A stretch of DNA of 26,711 bases from a virus, in IMG/VR virus record IMGVR_UViG_3300028027_001166, positions 1-26,711 of that record. One strand, written 5' to 3'. Below the pieces are notes generated by a model that worked only from the letters and a program-made list of their open reading frames with translations, made no database searches and had not been told where the DNA came from. The stretch's first letter is position 1, and every line of letters starts with the position of its first letter. This document shows positions 25,330 to 26,711 of the stretch, one piece after another. The position numbers were made by a program, and so were the translations under genes.

Positions 25330-25827
25330 CTACCAAGATGATGAGTAATAGAATGATAACTTATCAACTTCGGCTAGAGCAAAGATACGCTCTAACTGAC
25401 TGATAGTATCATTTAGGCTGTGCCAATACCACTCATCAATATCTGTGTTGCCAAAGAAAAATCCTGCTTGTGGTGGCAGTAGGCTAGGGTCTTTGTTTTC
25501 TAATGCGTGCTTGCATAGTGCTAGCAATTCTATTAGTTTTTCCTGTGGAACATAGTAGTCGCCACAGTCATCATCTCCATCTTGGACTTCTCTTACAAAC
25601 CAAGAATGTATCCAATTAGCCTTGCGCCAGTAAGCACAGGTTACAGATACTTCTGCTCCATAGATATCTGTAGCAACATCGGATAGTTGTGTCAATTCCA
25701 TTAGGTCATTGAATTTTGGATAGACTGCTTCAGGAGATGAATAAGATAATTCATTATCATTCTGCAAGGCTTTCCAATTGATTTTTTCTAAGTGCTTCTT
25801 AGCGCTGAGATACATATCTAATCCCAT
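25330..25827 (-). CDS. Conserved phage/bacterial protein of unknown function
   Basis: This 165-residue protein belongs to a widespread uncharacterised family recognised by its start MGLDMYL, the block YWRKANWIHSWFVREVQDGDDDCG, YYVPQEKLIELLALCKHAL, and QAGFFFGNTDIDEWYWHSL. All of these are present and the length is typical. The conserved Trp, His, Asp and Cys suggest an enzyme or binding protein, but no activity is known to me. AAGGAAG precedes the ATG, with its own promoter upstream. Confidence 0.8.
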   Translation of the reverse strand: MGLDMYLSAKKHLEKINWKALQNDNELSYSSPEAVYPKFNDLMELTQLSDVATDIYGAEVSVTCAYWRKANWIHSWFVREVQDGDDDCGDYYVPQEKLIELLALCKHALENKDPSLLPPQAGFFFGNTDIDEWYWHSLNDTISQLERIFALAEVDKLSFYYSSSW

Positions 25828-25857
25828 TGGGGGCTTCCTTCTTTCTGTTTTGATATT

Positions 25858-25886
25858 AATATAAGTCTAGCAGGTGGGTCTGACAA
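25858..25886 (-). promoter_or_regulatory. Promoter TTGTCA-17-TATATT
   Basis: TTGTCA (25886-25881), 17 nt, TATATT (25863-25858) on the minus strand for the gene starting at 25827. Confidence 0.6.
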
Positions 25887-26064
25887 GTACCAATCGTAAG
25901 CGCCATAATCTTAAATAATGAGACGTAAAGGATGTGAGAAAAATCACACGGTTCGAAAAATTTTTGCACGCAGCAAAATAAAAAATGATTGGGAACGAGT
26001 TTTTATTGTGCACCTTTCAACTCTTTTCAGCAGCGGGATCCGCATCTGCCCAATCAAACTTAGT

Positions 26065-26091
26065 GTGAGCAGTTTTGCTTCATGCTCAGGA
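26065..26091 (-). terminator. Conserved 3' stem-loop, copy 4
   Basis: On the minus strand TCCTGAGCATG, AAGC loop, AAAACTGCTCAC, 21 nt after the stop of the gene at 26113. A second small hairpin (TTCCC-GTAGT-GGGAA, 26098-26112) touches the stop codon. No T-run follows. The 180 bases to its left are noncoding as far as I can see. Confidence 0.5.
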
Positions 26092-26112
26092 AGTTATTTC
26101 CCGTAGTGGGAA

Positions 26113-26538
26113 TTATAGGTAGCGAGCCACCGCATTATATGTAGAAGTATTTACAACTTCCTCGTCGGTCATCTTTAGAATACGAATTGCATTAGACAAC
26201 TCATCTTTCTGTTCCTTATACTGGTGCGAGTGCATCTGCTCAAAATCACGCTCAGGTGATACTGGCAACTCTGACTCTGTAACTGTTAGGTCAAAGTCAA
26301 TGTTCAGGTTGTTATTCCATGAACGATAGTTGGTGCGGAAGTTTTCTGCCTTCTTGATGTTGGCGATAGCATAGTCCTGCATTTGCTTTTTCCACTTCTC
26401 ATAAGACTTCTGATACTTTGCCTCATTAGTTGCTTGTGATGCGTAGTCTGACTCTAGTTTAGCGAGTGCGCCTTCTAGTGCCTTGATTACCTTTGGTGTT
26501 GAGATTTTTACGCTAATTGCTTTTCCTCTTGTTGCCAT
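26113..26538 (-). CDS. Conserved phage hypothetical protein
   Basis: This 141-residue protein has a basic N-terminus (MATRGKAISVKISTPKVIKA), a long helical middle (ALEGALAKLESDYASQATNE, YQKSYEKWKKQMQDY) and a helical end (KDELSNAIRILKMTDEEVV). I know similar proteins from actinobacteriophages; function unknown. The leader has AAGAAAAGAG, similar to that of the DUF932 gene. No clear -10 is visible. Confidence 0.7.
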   Translation of the reverse strand: MATRGKAISVKISTPKVIKALEGALAKLESDYASQATNEAKYQKSYEKWKKQMQDYAIANIKKAENFRTNYRSWNNNLNIDFDLTVTESELPVSPERDFEQMHSHQYKEQKDELSNAIRILKMTDEEVVNTSTYNAVARYL

Positions 26539-26584
26539 TGTGTTTTCTCTTTTCTTTGGTGGTTGATTTTGTTAGGGGGATTTG

Positions 26585-26611
26585 GTGAGCCTTTTAGTAT
26601 CTTGCTCAGGA
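26585..26611 (-). terminator. Conserved 3' stem-loop, copy 5
   Basis: On the minus strand TCCTGAGCAAG, loop, AAAAGGCTCAC; the stem is GAGC/GCTC. It lies 49 nt after the stop of the gene that enters from the right edge and 47 nt before the next start. Confidence 0.45.
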
Positions 26612-26653
26612 TAGTTCCTGCCACTTATTTATAGTCGCTGTACATTGGCGACT

Positions 26654-26675
26654 TTGGACTTACTTAGAAGTCCAA
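26654..26675 (-). terminator. Hairpin at the stop codon of the edge gene
   Basis: TTGGACTT, 6-nt loop, AAGTCCAA on the minus strand, a perfect 8-bp stem; the TAA stop lies partly in its loop. A second hairpin (AGTCGC...GCGACT, 26633-26653) follows directly. Confidence 0.5.
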
Positions 26676-26711
26676 GTAGTGTAGCGAGTGTTACCCTCTA
26701 CATCTAACTTT
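26660..26711 (-). CDS. 3' end of a leftward gene
   Basis: An open frame enters from the right edge and ends KLDVEGNTRYTTWTSK at TAA 26662-26660. Only 16 residues are visible; no function can be given. Confidence 0.45.
   Translation of the reverse strand, partial: KLDVEGNTRYTTWTSK

Noticed and set aside
25918-26106. Rightward 62-codon open frame
   Set aside because: It overlaps a conserved stem-loop and a hairpin that belong to the leftward genes, has no ribosome-binding site or family resemblance, and its composition is like noncoding DNA.

Overview
The window is a stretch of an AT-rich bacteriophage genome (or an excised prophage-like element). It has almost no spare DNA, about 64 coding regions and start/stop overlaps (ATGA, TAATG, 8-nt) at most gene junctions. 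Several gene types point to an actinobacterial host: a WhiB-like Fe-S regulator, a DUF7455-like protein, an FmdB-type zinc ribbon, and many small zinc-knuckle proteins of kinds I recognise from actinobacteriophages. The low GC suggests a low-GC actinobacterium (freshwater acI-type lineages would fit), but this is inference.

Layout. (1) 1-6182, rightward: the C-terminus of an Hsp20 chaperone, then a polycistron with a CHAP + peptidoglycan-binding endolysin, zinc ribbon, DUF7455-like protein, thermonuclease, thioredoxin, phage proteins of unknown role, WhiB, and three membrane genes (coiled coil, XapX, holin-like), ending at a hairpin. (2) 6201-11106: a modification island with one rightward GT2 glycosyltransferase meeting a leftward five-gene operon (GT4, GT-A-like, exostosin-like, FkbM methyltransferase, CgeB-like GT). 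(3) 11148-14195: two tRNA genes (Arg-TCT and a CAT anticodon) and a leftward run of very small membrane and zinc-binding proteins plus a HAD phosphatase and an HNH-like protein, driven in part by a TTGACT-17-TATACT promoter. (4) 14198-17399: two paralogous glycine-rich, tail-fibre-like proteins on opposite strands flanking another microprotein operon. (5) 17488-18791: HNH endonuclease, zinc microprotein, a Pyr_excise/MSMEG_6728-like protein and a membrane peptide. (6) 18792-19477: a noncoding hub with two DnaA boxes, repeated CAAACC and TCGTAAT motifs, a perfect leftward promoter and a near-perfect rightward one; it is the best candidate replication origin or master control region. (7) 19478-23312: leftward operons of small acidic or zinc-binding hypothetical genes. 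(8) 23459-26711: tRNA-Asp, a DUF932 protein, a second DnaA-box pair beside a CRP-like palindrome, and three conserved phage genes.

Three cross-cutting patterns matter most. A promoter module (-35, 17 nt, TATACT or TATAAT) repeatedly ends exactly 6 nt before an ATG, predicting leaderless mRNAs. A stem-loop with consensus CCTGAGCA...TGCTCA lies near gene 3' ends in five places, always in transcription sense. At least twenty genes encode fewer than 60 residues, and many of these are four-ligand zinc knuckles. Starts were chosen from ribosome-binding sites, overlaps or promoter spacing. Functions are assigned from family motifs only; no database search was possible.
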